This document shows positions 36,542-49,603 of a stretch of DNA of 64,000 bases, piece after piece. The DNA lies in NCBI GenBank assembly GCA_001970855.1, contig LSSN01001469.1, positions 1 through 64,000 on the forward strand, given 5' to 3'. How positions within the stretch are numbered: the stretch's first letter is position 1; each line of letters opens with the position of its first letter. The position numbers were made by a program, and so were the translations under genes. The DNA comes from Smittium culicis (taxonomy: Eukaryota; Kickxellomycota; Harpellomycetes; Harpellales; Legeriomycetaceae). The notes under the pieces are model-generated. The model worked only from the letters and a program-made list of their open reading frames with translations. It did not search any database and had not been told where the DNA came from.

Positions 36542-38420
36542 TTTGAATATTATATTTTATTTTAGAGAGTAATTATTTATATTTTCTAAGGCTATGATTT
36601 TATTCTTATGGCTTAAATCTTGTGGTCCAATTTTATTCCTGGGTATTAAATACTGGTAAAAAATCTAAGTTAAATCAATATTAACACATTTATAAATAAG
36701 ATAAATATTCAAAGCGAGAGCAAAGTAAAAGGAATTTTTATAGGCTTGAAATTATAGTATGATGGTTATTTCTATAAACTGTCTTTTTCTATCCCTTTTA
36801 AATGCTATTTCTTTATGTAATTTATAATAATAAATATATACTATTGATAAATAAAAAAAAATCGGGTTTACATCAATTCTGAGATATAATATCGCTGGGA
36901 TTTATATAATATCTACTATTATTATATATGGGTCTAAAAATAATAACATATATATGCACCGATTAATATGCGTTTTAGTAACTATTATATTTTCAAGATA
37001 GTAAACGAGTAGGCTAGAAAGAATTATTGTGTTGAAAAAATAAATACGATTATTTATACTATAATTAATAATAGTTTGTTTTAAAATATAAATAAAATGA
37101 CTTTATAATTGTATACCTATTACTGAAATTTGCTACGGAGAATTTTTTTTCGAGTTCAAGTTAAGTGCCTGGCGCTTTATAATTTATTAATGAAGTGAAG
37201 TATGTCGATATTTATTAAGGTGTTTGGATAGCGTGCGAATAGATGTATTATAGGTATTTCTTGATATTTCTTAGAGTTTGGTGGTATTAAAGTTGGCATC
37301 AATGTCTTAGAAAATCAATGGTTTAAGTTATTAAGTTATTATAAATATAATTTATATTATCAATAAAAGCTATTTTATCTATTTGTGCGATAGGGAAAAG
37401 AGAAGCATTGAATATTAAATTTAAAAAGAGAGGATGTTGTTGAAATATATGGATGTGTATCTAATAATATCCCCTTCTAGTAAAAAAAGTATTTTAAATA
37501 GCGGTTTATGTTTCTAAAGACGATGGTAATACCTTTTTATAAAATTGACATAAAATTATCATTCTAGAAAAAGGAATTCATACTAGCTGTATTAATTATT
37601 TTCCCATTCTCTATATACTGCGTTTATCTACACATCAATCACCACATGTATTTAATGCGATCCTAGATATAAAACAATAATGGATACTGTGAAACTAAAT
37701 ACATAGAATAATTAGATAAGACTCAATGATGATATTTCAATTTTACGCGTCGAGCCTAATATTCTATGATTTGCCAATTCCCAAATAGCGTTTGCTAATT
37801 TTACTATTAAGAATGCATATCTCTTGTATTTTCTATTCAAAAACTAAGTGAATAATAAAAAAACTAAATCTAGCTTATAGTTATGCTAACCAGGTGAATA
37901 TGCCTTCGATGCGGGGATACTTATCACACTTTAATTATGGGACTAGGAATGTACAACTAATACTTATCAAGGCCATTGGATTTAAAAGCACAATAAATTT
38001 CTGAGTAAATAACTATGCAAATAAAATTGCTAACTGATTGTTTGAATCAGGAAAAAAAAAATCAGCTAGTAAATTGCTATTGCTCCATTTTTATAGAGAT
38101 AATCATGATTCTTACTATTGCAAATAATTGATTGCACTCTGAGCGTAGCGCTAAGAGAACAATTAAAAAACTTTACATTCCTAAGAAACCAAATTTCCAA
38201 TAAAATATTATCTTTAACTAAAGCCTATAATGATATAGCCATAGACATAAACGCGTGAATAATCAACCTCTACTCGCAAGAAAAAGTTCAACGATAACTA
38301 AACAATATTGGCTTCCGATTGGCTATAGCTCTATAACTTACTAGCGTGGAATTAAAGACTATTAAATGTGAATCGTATTTATTTATAGACTTGTTACTAA
38401 AACCAGAAATAAGTATATGC
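36542..38420. other. intergenic, likely upstream region of the MADS-box gene
   Basis: AT-rich; no protein-like frame or RNA gene recognised. Confidence 0.6.
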
Positions 38421-39314
38421 CTATAAAATGTTTGTTGGATCCCAAGCAAATCTCTCAACTTTTCTTTCAGAAATTCTATCAATGGCTAGCATTTCTTCTT
38501 CTGACAAGGTGAACCTTTGGCATTCAAAGTTATGTATGAGCCTTGCTTTACTTGATGACTTGGGTAAAACAATAGTACCATGTTGAATTCCCCAGCATAG
38601 TAAAACTTGTGCAATTGACGCACCAGTTCTAGAGGAAATATCCTCAAGCTCTTGATACTTTGTATTCCCATCTGTGAAATGACCTTTACCTAAACTAGAA
38701 TAAGATTCAAAGACTATTCCTAAACTTTTTGTATAATCTACAAGATCTTTAGAATAGAGTAATGGATGAAACTCGCATTGATTTACAAATGGGACTATCT
38801 TAGCGTACTCTTTCATTTCCTTAAGGTGATTAATCTGATAATTGCTTACACCAATAGCACGTAGTAACTTTTTCTCTTTTAGTTCCTCGAGGGCTCTCCA
38901 GCTACCAATGCGTAGCGTCTTATGATCAGGATCATTAGGATCAGAACTAGAACATCCAGGCCAATGAATTAGATACATGTCGATGTAGTCCAATCTCAAT
39001 TTTTTAAGAGATTTGTGAACTGCCACAATAGTACTCTCATAACCTTGATCCACAGGAGCAAGTTTGCTTGTAATCCAAATATCGCTTCGTTTGACTCCAT
39101 ATGAATCATCAGCAAAAACCTCATGCAACGCATCTCCGATTGCGTCTTCGTTTGTATAAACAGTCGCTGTGTCAATATGTCTATATCCAGCGCGAATAGC
39201 ATCCTTGATTAAGCTTGCGGTAAGTTCTTTGTCCTTAAGCTTGTAAGTGCCAAATCCAACTGTTGGAATTTTAAGTCCATCTCTTAACTCGGTTATTTTC
39301 TTCACAAAAGCCAT
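38421..39314 (-). CDS. aldo-keto reductase, 297 aa (copy 2)
   Basis: A paralogue of the reductase at 28516-29409. It has the same length, the same tetrad positions (Asp48, Tyr53, Lys84, His117) and long identical stretches such as RAIGVSNYQI and GYRHIDTATVYTNEDAIGDA. By eye about two thirds of residues are identical. The open frame extends upstream to 39323 only through a TTG codon, so I choose the ATG at 39314, which aligns with the start of copy 1. It most likely arose by local duplication, although 9 kb and the MADS-box gene now separate the copies. Divergence in the substrate-loop region near residues 120-136 suggests different specificity. Confidence 0.94.
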   Translation of the reverse strand: MAFVKKITELRDGLKIPTVGFGTYKLKDKELTASLIKDAIRAGYRHIDTATVYTNEDAIGDALHEVFADDSYGVKRSDIWITSKLAPVDQGYESTIVAVHKSLKKLRLDYIDMYLIHWPGCSSSDPNDPDHKTLRIGSWRALEELKEKKLLRAIGVSNYQINHLKEMKEYAKIVPFVNQCEFHPLLYSKDLVDYTKSLGIVFESYSSLGKGHFTDGNTKYQELEDISSRTGASIAQVLLCWGIQHGTIVLPKSSSKARLIHNFECQRFTLSEEEMLAIDRISERKVERFAWDPTNIL

Positions 39315-41535
39315 ATATAACAACTATTCGAAACTTGGTCTAAATTGATTATTATCAGAAAACTTTTAGAATAAATTATTTATCTAGTTTATATTAAGAA
39401 TTCAAAAAATTAATAAAAATGTAAAGGTGAATGCCGATATTATTTTGTATCCGAGTTGATTTAAACTAAAGCAGCTTTAAAGGTTTTGTAGCATTAATTC
39501 AAGGGGCTGTTAGTGTTTCATACTATTTCACGCAAACTATAGCATTGATTTTTTTAAAAAAAAAGTCTGTGGTTTCTGTTGAAACCTTTTACCACTATGT
39601 CTTTAATGCGTTAATAAAAAATCAACTTTTTGCATTTTAGGGATTTTGGTTAACATTCCAAACATTGGTCAAAACAAATATTTAATAAAGCCCTATATTT
39701 TCACTGAGTTCATAAATTTTCGAAATATAGTTTAAAATTATAAATAAAAAGGTAAATATAAAACTGTATCAAACTTTTTTTTGTCAAAGATATCCCACTT
39801 CTAACAATATCACAGCTAAGAAATAAAATTAAACTTTAAATATTGAGTTAGATTTTGAAATATTGAGTGGTGGATAATTACCAATAAATTTTACCAAAAG
39901 CATTGCTGTTAAAAAACAATATCCAGAAAGCGTGAAGCTACTAGAGATAATGGCGTTGGGTTGGCTGAAAGTCATTTTTACGATATATTCTTAGATACTT
40001 AAATATCAGTATTAGAGACATAAAAAATCATAAAAATATTTAAGACTGATATTAAGATTTCAGACGTTTAAAGTAGTTTCCTGAATTTTTTTATTTTAGA
40101 AAATTATTTCAGCATAGTTCATAGCTTAATTATATTCTTATCATATAGGCCTAGCCGAAAATAGAAAAAACAAATCGTAAAAGTAAAAAAGCATACTTTA
40201 TATTGTTTTTTGAATACAACCAAAAAACTATTGGAAAAGTATATTCACTTCTAAAATTTAAAATATAGATGATTGCTACCAAAAAAAAAAAAAAAAAACA
40301 TTAGTTACGCTTTAGCGATCTTGCCTTTTTTTCGTTTCATATTTGATAATTTTGCGTAAGATGGTTATTGAAGAGTGTGTGATGGGTCGGAGGTAGCTTT
40401 AAACTATAGGCCACATCTAAACTGAATTTCTCTTTGTTGCTTGTGGTTAAGCTTAATATGTAGAATAAGTAAAATGAAAAAGGGAAATTGAAAATATGAT
40501 GATACAATTACCTGAACAGTAACGATTAGCTACTTCTATTTGGATATATTGACTATTTCTTCATTTATTATGTAGGATGATAGGGTTAAATTTGGATATT
40601 ATAATCGCTATCAGAACACTTATTCTTCGAAAGACTTTCGACTATTGTTTTCTCCTTGAATGATAAAAATTAATATATATGATCGAAAGTGCCGTAAATT
40701 TATTCAAAATTATGCTTTATTTATTAAATTATAAATATCAAATATGATTAGTATCAGAACTAATTCACATCTAATAAATGCCTACTTGTAGTATTTAGTG
40801 ACCATAGATTTGAAATCTTTAATTTAAATCGAAAAATAAAAACAATAGTTAAAGAAAATCGTATAATAAACAATGAAAAGCGGATTTTTTTAGTAGTTTT
40901 ATTTTAGCTTTTTTTAAAAAAAATTCAAAAAATCAACTAAAGGCTTATTTCTAATACTAGTACCTAGTAAGGCGATTAAAACATTCAATCAGAAGCGAAG
41001 GAAATTTTGATCGATATGACAGCTATAAAAATCTATTATTAATATCACGTGAATAAGCTTTCTCTATAAAAGTGTAAATTTCTTTATATTATGTATTAGC
41101 GGACTTCATCAAAGCCCTTTATATTATTTGGAACATATTATACAAATATAAATATTATCTCAGGAATGAAAGTAATTAATTGAAATGGTTTAATAAAAGT
41201 TTTAATTTTTAAAATTTGAAGGTATGTGATTTTTTCTGTTCCCGATATCATTAATACTCTATGCATCGTAGACATGTAATTTCTTGAGTAGATTACGATG
41301 TTATTCCAAAATCTTGATCGCATAAATAAATTTTATAAATTTTCTGTAGAACTCTAATCATCCTGCTGTAGATTTTTTATCATTTTCCCAGCTGTAAACA
41401 GGCTTCTATCTGATATGGTCTGGATATTATATTTTGTGGAATTCGAGACATTGGTCATTGAAATTATACTTTTATCGATTTATAAAGCCGGATAATAGTT
41501 TTTCTATTTTTGAATATACAAAAGATATGGTAGTA
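39315..41535. other. intergenic, no gene seen
   Basis: AT-rich spacer upstream of the second reductase. A poly-A run lies at about 40280-40300. Nothing coding was recognised. Confidence 0.6.
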
Positions 41536-41635
41536 TTAACCCTCCAAGTCCTGAATTTTTCAATTTCCAAATGATAAAGTATGCATTTTAATTATCAAAT
41601 GCATATTTTATGCACTCCAGGACTTGGAGGGTTAA
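41536..41635. mobile_element. piggyBac-like MITE, about 100 bp with perfect 14-bp TIRs and TTAA flanks
   Basis: TTAACCCTCCAAGTCCTG (41536-41553) and CAGGACTTGGAGGGTTAA (41618-41635) are perfect inverted repeats over 18 bp. The outer TTAA on each side is the target site always duplicated by piggyBac transposases. The internal ends start CCCT, as piggyBac-family ends usually do. The 64-bp middle is AT-rich and non-coding. This is a short non-autonomous element. No piggyBac transposase is seen in the window. Confidence 0.75.
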
Positions 41636-42239
41636 GCCTTTTATGGATAACTGAATATTGTGATCTGTCAAAATTATGTACAAATTATGAATTAATTAAA
41701 TATGAAAATATTTCTCAGAAAAAAATTACCACTCTGATGCACAGTAGCAAACAAAATGAAAAATGAAAAAAAGAAAAGAAAATTTCTTGATAACGCAAAA
41801 AAGTTGTGCTTTTTAATAAAATTTTATAATTTATAACTTTTGTTTTATATACAAAGCTAGCTGGGCCATCAGAGTATATAAAAGGTTTTGCATACGATTT
41901 CATAAAAATTTTCTTCTGGTTATGGAATTAGAACCCAAAGTCATTTTCAGTTGTAGCAAACTAAATTCCAGTCGAAATAAATTAAATTCTAATAGCCATA
42001 AATTCAATTCCAGTTGAGCTAAACAGATTTAAAAATCTGAGATTTGCATCTAAAAATTTTAATATCTGAATAATAATTATACATCGAATTTCAAGTATTA
42101 TAACCCTATGTATATAATTTGTTTTTAGTATATTTTTTACTATTTAATTCTAAAATAAAATTACCAAAAGCTTGAATAAATTTTTCTACTGGTACTAATA
42201 TTCTATTACCCATCTGCATTTTTGATTGACTATTTCCTT

Positions 42240-42480
42240 ATCACAAAAACCTTTGATTTTATTTTTTTCTTTTTTTTTTTTGCTATTAATATTCAATATT
42301 CTTTTCATTATTCTTTCTTTCTTTTTTATTATTCTTTCTCTCTTTTTTTTATTTTTCTTTCTGTCTCTATTTTTTTATCCTTGTTTTTTTCCCACTTTTT
42401 TTATGTCCTTTTTTTCTCCCCTTATTATCAGTCATTATTTTTCTCAATTTTTTTAGTATTTCTATTTCTCTAACTTTTTT
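42240..42480. repeat. pyrimidine-rich low-complexity tract
   Basis: About 240 bp of the plus strand is almost only T and C with a few A. It creates artificial Phe/Ser/Leu-rich frames in two registers, which I do not treat as genes. Confidence 0.85.
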
Positions 42481-42889
42481 AAAAAAGCTAAATTATACCT
42501 TTTGCATGATAGTCGACATTAAAAACATCAAATCTATATCGACGATTTCACAAAAAATTTACATCTCGATAATTTATACAACCTTTTAAAATATTATTTC
42601 CTTTATTAAAATTTATAATTAATTTTGTATTATAATAAATCGAATCTAAAATTTTTGATTCAGTGTTATGTTTATATAAAAAAAAAAATTTAATTAATCA
42701 ATACTATTTAATTGAAATATTATTTTTTTTATAATTTACTGATATTATATAATATTTTTTAGTATTTATTAGTAAATAAATTATAAATCTATAAATTACT
42801 TATTTTTAATTTTTGTACTCAAATATTTTAGATCATTTTAAAAAAACTTTATGACAGTTCAATAATCTTTTTCTTGTTCGAAATCATCA

Positions 42890-43900
42890 AATATAAAATA
42901 TATTTGTATAATACCCAATAATATATTCCCTAGAGGCACTATCAAATCCATGATCTATTTTTTAAAATATATTAGATTTATTTTCAGGCATTGAATACCT
43001 GATTTAATTTTTAGCTTTTGAAAATAAATTTTCAATGGGGATTAAAAATAGCAAGAGAGGAAGTATATATAATCATTTAAAATTTCTGTTTTATATTTTT
43101 ATTTATTTTTATTTTCTTTCAACTAAAGTTTTATAAATATCTAAGTTGTCCATTACAAGTATATCATGTGTTACCTCGTTGATATCTAAGTCTAAAATCA
43201 ATTCTTGAATGTATAATTTGAAAGTATCCGAATTTTAAGCTATTTTTCTTTTCTTGAAAGTTCTGTACACATTTTTAATGACTGTATTAAAAGTTGAAAT
43301 ATTTCTTGTTTTTATTCTGCAGAAAATAGTAACTGGAGATTTTTCTCTTTTAGATCTTTCATTTAATGGTCACAATGATACTGAAAATTCAACTTCATCA
43401 ACCAAAAAAAGTTCTTCAAATAAAATTCTGAAAACCAGAAGTTTTTTCGTATATTCTTCGCGAAAGATTATATTTTTTTGAATGATTCTTGTCGCTGATA
43501 TGACTTTAACTCTTTTGGTATTAATAAAATTTTGGCGCGAAAATCTGTTTATTTTATATTTCGATAATTCTATTCCAAAATCACCCTTTTAATTTTATTT
43601 TTAACTAGTCCAATCCTAGAATATAATCATTTTCAAGAAATTTTAAAATAAAATTTTGTATACCTTACGTTTCCTTTTTTATGTTGGCCCTTCTTTTGGG
43701 ATAGAATCAATTTTTTGACACACTTTGATGCACCTTTAACATTTTTTAAATAGTGCAAGTTTTAATTTTGAGGTTTTCAGAAATGTCTTTTATCAATTTT
43801 CCACGATTATAACTGCAAATAATTCTATTTTTATATTCATTTCTAGTAGTTTTATGGAATTTATCTAAAATAGTAATAAAATTATGTTTTTGAATGGTAT
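42890..43900 (-). pseudogene. decayed Tc1/mariner (DDE_3) transposase
   Basis: Translation of the minus strand in shifting frames recovers the family landmarks in order. A helix-turn-helix-like part (KNRIICSYNRGKLIKDISEN) lies at about 43770-43850. The first catalytic Asp is in LFLVDEVEFSVSL (about 43370-43410), followed by ERSKREKSPVT, the usual GR..KGERP site. The second Asp is in HDILVMDNLDIYKT (about 43125-43165) and the Glu in LIPIENLFSKAKN (about 43010-43050). The spacing fits a DD34-37E triad. Several stops and frame shifts break it, so it is inactive. The boundaries are approximate. Confidence 0.75.
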
Positions 43901-44024
43901 CTTAAGAAATCAATATTATTATATCTGAAGCTTCAATTAATTCTAAATATTTTATATTAGTTAAAATAAAATACTTTTAACTAAAATAATACTACATTTT
44001 TATAGTTTTTTAAATTAATTTAAG

Positions 44025-44224
44025 TATATGGCAGATTATTTCAAGGAGCGGAATTTTTCCTATAAAGTTTTTCCTACTTTGCAACGTTATTTTTATTTTT
44101 AAATCTTACTAAAAATTATCATCGAATGAATAATCTAACACAACCAATAAATTTACCTAATAAAAGTAAGCAAATAGAATTTTAATGAAAAAAAGTTCCG
44201 CTTCTCCAAAGAATTTTCCATATA
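44025..44224. mobile_element. 200-bp element with imperfect terminal inverted repeats
   Basis: The left end TATATGGCAGATTATTTCAA (continuing GGAGCGGAATTTTT, 44025-44058) matches the reverse complement of the right end (44188-44224: TATATGGAAAATTCTTTGGA, then GAAGCGGAACTTTTT) at roughly four of five positions. TA dinucleotides at both edges fit a Tc1/mariner-type MITE. It sits just upstream of the decayed Tc1/mariner transposase, and its right end could instead be the 5' end of that element. Confidence 0.5.
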
Positions 44225-47200
44225 TTACTCAAATAAAAATAATAGAAAGTTACAAAAAATGCTTATAATATTTACTATTTTATAAAAAATAATTACCAGC
44301 CCTCTCCTCTTCCATTGATCTATTTGATCGATATCCTAAAATCACAGGACCTAATATCTGATGTTTTTATAATTTAAATAAAGTTTAAAATATAAAATGA
44401 ATATATCCATTTTAATTACATACATAAATTAAATCTTTTAAGATTTAAACACCCTAATTTAAATTTTTAGGAAATTACTTTGGTAAAAATGTAGATTCAA
44501 TTGGTGCGATTAGAAATATTATATATTGACCCGAAATTAGTTAGTTATATCTTAATATGACTTTGGGTTATAATTACATAATCGAGAGATAACTTTTTTA
44601 AAACGCGTCGCGAATTGTTTTTTCGATATTTGTTTAGCGTTTTAGAAATTCGTACGAAAATTTTGTAAAATTTTATTCAAAGCCCTGTAATATTAAAAAA
44701 ATAATTCGATAAATTAGTGTCAAATAAGTTTTTAAATCTGTAATTGCATTCAATTTCACTACTACCAGAAAAATAAAAAATTCTAAGCCGACATCATAAC
44801 ATTGAAAAGTTGAGAGGAGCTATTTAGAGCTCATTGAGATGTTATTAATCACCCTCGAAAGCTTTTTTATGGTATATTTTAACTACAGAGACAGTATTTT
44901 TTAACGTAGAAATCTTTGTGATTATAAAGATTAGTGTAGACCTTTAATGGCGTTAATTAATAGTTTTTAATACGAAACTATGATTTATTTCTATAGTTCT
45001 ATCCAGAGATAAGCTTGAATATAACATATAAAATAAATTATTTTATTGAATTTTGAATGTATAATGTTATTAATTTCATTAGAATAATCAATTCAGCTCT
45101 GAAAACTTCAATTAGAAATTTGAAGGTTTATTAATATTATACAATCAGATAATAAAATTTGCGGGAAAATGTGCTGGTATTTTTAAAGTTACAGCTGAAT
45201 ATTTGAGTTCAAATAATCTCTTTTTTATCAACAAAGAATGTATGGTATGCTAATACAGCCATAATTCTAGAAATTAATTTGAATTTCTTTATTTTTTTAA
45301 TGGTATTCTAATCAATTATTAGGTATTTACGCGATTTACATATATAATTATATGAAAGCATAAAAACAGCCAAAAAAACATCTTTGGAAAATTAGTCTAT
45401 ACTTTTGGTTCATCTATTTTTTTCTGAAAATAATCTTTTTCAATTTAACTTTAATAGATATATCAATGATGTTAAACGAAAAATGACAGTTTAATGAAAC
45501 GAAATCGTAATTTTATTAATAAAAAAAATTAATTTCACAAAACTAGAAATGAAATAAGAAAAATATAAAAGCCGCGACCTAAGAACAAAGAGTCATCATC
45601 AAAGAAAAATAAAAGTTAAAAAGAAAATGAGTAATGAGTAATGAAAGCAAGGATAAACAGAAGAATTGAGTGTTTATTTTAAGAACTTACTTATTTTATT
45701 TTTTTTTGGTTAACTTTCTGCCATAAACCAATATTCAGCAACGCCAGTTGCAAAAAATTAATATATTAATTACATAAACTTCCTTCTGCCTGATCCTATA
45801 AACCTAGAGGTCTAAAAAAGTTATTATATTTATAACTTTTCCATTTTTTAAATAAAGATAAAATAATTCTTTTCCATGAAAGATTATGCTGTTAAACAAA
45901 AATTTCCATATTCTAGCCTAATTTTATGCCATTTATTTTATACTCTATCATTTTAATAAAAATTTATAACTATTTTTTCCAGCATTTCAATCATAAATAT
46001 GACAATTTATATTAATAAAATTATCGCTTTTTATAATCTAATAAATATTATATCAAATTCTAAAGCCCATTTATTATTATAATTTATAAACTAATCTATA
46101 AAAAAAAACTTCTAATTTCAGCATGAGCCCTACGAGCAGATGCTCAAATAAATCGAGAAATTCAGCCGCAGTAGCTAACTCTTTTAGATATAGTTATAGG
46201 CCTTTTTTTCCGGTATGTCTTTTCTATTTAAGAAGAATTGATACAGTCGAATTTTTCTGAGCCTCTTCAATTTGATCTTTTTCAGGAGCATCAATGTTTT
46301 ATGTAGTCATTCTGTTTAGATAATTTGATGTAATTAGAGTATAATTAAGGTTTTAATTTTCAATTAAAGAAAATAGACATTTTATTTATTATAATTTTGT
46401 ATACATATTTGTTTTTTAATGCTTTTTATAGCAAAATAAGCATTTACTATTGTAAATTTAAATCTAATATTTTTCCATTTCATAAAAACTATAGATTTCA
46501 ATAGACTCTTTATATTATCTTTGTAAAATTTTCCTTTAGATTAGTTTTTGTAGTATTTCAATTAGATATTCAAATTAAATCATTATTATAGGAGCATATC
46601 AATAAGACTTGCGTGATAAATCTAGAATCAAAATCACTTGCACAAATCCCTTTTAAAAGAATAATCTGTGTTTTTTTGTATATATTTTTTGATTCTGAAT
46701 TAAAAAAGTCGTACGTGATAATAATAGCGGTTAATGGATGCTCCGAGTAGAAAAATAAGCTTTCAGATTCCATTATGGTTATAATAGATGTGATATCATG
46801 CTCCTAATTGCGCAAATTTATATTAAGTACTATTTTTCATGATCAAATGCTTGATTTCATGGTTTTAGCTAGTATTTTGATTAATTGTGTTGGTATATAT
46901 ATATCTATCCCAGAGCTAAGTTCTTACTATTTTTTAACCAAAATTTATTCGAGTTATCCTATTTCGATCTAACTCAATTTTTTTCTTTATACAAAGAAAC
47001 TGTATATTTTCTTTGTATAAAGAATTTTTTTACGAGCTAGTTTTAGATTATAAAAAAAAAATTTAATATCTTTATATTCAACTATTACTATTACAAATAA
47101 CCCTTGATATTCTTGAAAAATAAGAAATTTATGCTGTTAATTTTAGTCACACAGCTTATTATATCTATACAAGACCTCAATAAAACATAAATATATCTTA

Positions 47201-47777
47201 TAAAGCACCATATACTCCATTATGACCATTTTTTTAAATCTCTTTCATCTAATAAAAAAAGAACGAATTAATTATACGTAAGAATTACTTTTCATTCCTA
47301 TCAGTTTTTCATCCTAAAAATATAAAATAACAAGCATGATTGAATGGATAAAGTAAGTAATATTTATATCATATTTTCTAAACTAAACAAAATCAAAATA
47401 AATTATCCTACTTTATGCTTTTTAAAATCGATTAATGTACTTTTTTCCAGAAAATTTTTTTTAAAATCAAAATTTCTGCCTTAATTTTAGATCTATATAA
47501 AATAAAGTTTATAATGATAAACAAAAAGAGTCATTGATTTCATTAAATTACAAAAAATTATATTTATTTCATTTCTATTTAACAAAATAAATTTATTTAT
47601 AATAAAGTAAATTAAATATAGTATTTGACTTTTTTTAAAAAGTAAAAAAAAGTTTTATCTAAATTTATAAAAGTTTAACGTTGTGTTTTGGCTTTTTTTT
47701 TTGAACAGTTTATAAGATCATAGTATGGATGAAGATCTCTTCTAACTTTTGAATTTATAGTTTCTAATCAAAGCTTA
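44225..47777. other. AT-rich stretch without a recognised gene
   Basis: Mostly AT-rich. Around 46130-46310 the minus strand has broken protein-like pieces. 46570-46773 (minus) is a 67-codon frame starting MESESLFFYSEHPLTA with an ATG, but it has no recognisable domain. Both could be further transposon debris. The left end of the Tigger-like element should lie near the right edge of this stretch but was not found. Confidence 0.45.
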
Positions 47778-49355
47778 TTATTCGTATTGATCAAAAATAG
47801 CTAATCCTTTTTTTATAAGATTGATTCCTTTACCTAGCCTTGAAATAAAGTTATTATCACTTTGGATTTCATCATATTTTTCATCATTTGAGCTTAGATA
47901 ATTTTCATTGTTATATAATAAATCTTCACAAAATTCATCATCAGAATTTTCATCTATAAGAGCGTCGTTTAAATAATCCAAAGTTAGATCTTTATAACCT
48001 AATTCTGTACCAATATTTAAGCAATCTATTTTTAAATTAGAAATCATGTTGCTTATTTCTATAAAGTAATTGTCGCATATCCATGGCATTATGATTTCCA
48101 GACACCTCTTAAACATGAGTCTGGTACTAGTTTCGAGGATTATGAGATAATAACTATCGGATCCACTATTTTAGAATTTCCCCAAAAATTTGATATTGTA
48201 TTATCTGCATTTCTTACTGAGTCATTTAGCTTTTCAAAAGTTTTTTTTAAAATAATATGCTTTAAATTTCGAAATAATTCCTTGTTCCATAGGCTGGATC
48301 AAAGAAGTTGTATTTTGTAGAATGAAAAGAATATCTATTTCTTCAACTAGATTTTACAAATAATTAAAGTGTAAATACGAATTTTCCATTAAAAGTAATA
48401 TTTTTAAGTCAAAATTAATACTTTTACAATAATATTTTAGCACATTCTGGAGGCCATTCTTAAAATATCCAATGAAAATATACTTTTTCATAAAATTTTT
48501 TTTTTGAAGATCTCCAAATTACTTTTAGTCATTTTTTTGTGTCATTTTAAAGCTCTAGGGCTTCAAAAGTGCTTATTATCATTGGACTTAATTTACAATA
48601 GCCTGTTGAATTTGATCCTGCATGAATTTAACTTTATTTTTTATGGTTTTAAACCCAGAAACTGGTTTTTTTCCCAATGAAACATATGTTCTTTTTGGAA
48701 TTCGTTTCCTATAAAGAAAATTTTCGTCGATATCAATTATCTATAATAAAAATAAAATAAAATTATAAATATTTATTTTAATAATAAGAATTTACCTGAA
48801 TGAGTAGATAATCCCCTTCTTTAAAATGTTATTCAATTCAAAAGGGAATTTACTTGCAGTTATATGGTCACCACTCGCTGCTTCTCCAGTAAATTTTATA
48901 TTATTGAGACATTACCTACGTTTAAAATTTTCAAACCACGCACTACTTGCAGATAAGGTGATATTTTCTTCGCTTGGGAAAGCTTTTTTAATACCCTGAA
49001 ATATTGAAAATGCTTTTTGGTTAATAGATGCTGTTGTATCTGCAGAATTTTTCCTCAACTGTAAGTCTATCCATTATTTTAGAATTTTTTCCATTTTATA
49101 AATAATATCAATTCTATAATAAAAATTCTTATATTTACTATAACTAGACGAAATTGCATAGATTTTTCTAATTTTTCCACAATTTTTAATATTATACCTC
49201 AAAGTGATTTCATTTATTCCTTTTATTTTTGCAACTTTGGATACATTATTTTAATTTTGAAGTGTGTTTAAAACTTCTATCTTTTCAGATACTGACATAG
49301 ACTTTCTCTTTTTTTCTTTTTCGATTGGTTTTCCATTTAATATGCTTTAGCAAGG
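47778..49355 (-). pseudogene. decayed Tigger/pogo-type transposase
   Basis: The minus strand carries, in order: a CENP-B N-type helix-turn-helix (KRKSMSVSEKIEVLNTLQN, then VSKVAKIKGI); a Tc5-type DNA-binding part with the signature SSAWFENFKRR and NIKFTGEAASGD; an apparent intron from 48798 (donor GTAAAT) to 48741 (acceptor TATAG); the first catalytic segment IDIDENFLYRKRIPKRTYVS; a badly eroded middle; TTSLIQPMEQGIISKFKAYY near 48240-48300; and an intact C-terminal frame at 47778-48116 ending in the usual acidic tail. The N-terminal 200 codons contain only three in-frame stops, all TAA. The element is inactive but clearly a DDE_1 pogo/Tigger relative. Confidence 0.85.
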
Positions 49356-49603
49356 GTAAAAAAGTTAAGTAATATATTCTTATTATAATTAAAAGAAAAA
49401 AAGCAAAATTAGGATGTCAGCTCATTAAAAAAATTTAAAAACGTCGACTTGACAAAATTATAGTTATTTTTAGCGCCAATTTATGGAATCTCCATTATCT
49501 TATAAAAAATCATAGTTTTAGTTTTATGAAATTTTTATAGTAAAATAAAGTTGAATCGCGAGAAAAAAAATATCATAAATTAAAAAAGCGCAAATTTTGA
49601 ATC

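Noticed and set aside
42222..42473. Phe-rich frames in two registers
   Set aside because: Product of a pyrimidine-rich low-complexity tract, not a protein.
43160..43180. Sequence GTTACCTCGTTGATATC resembling a Tigger-type end
   Set aside because: It falls inside the Tc1/mariner pseudogene coding for DLDINEVTHD and matches only in part.
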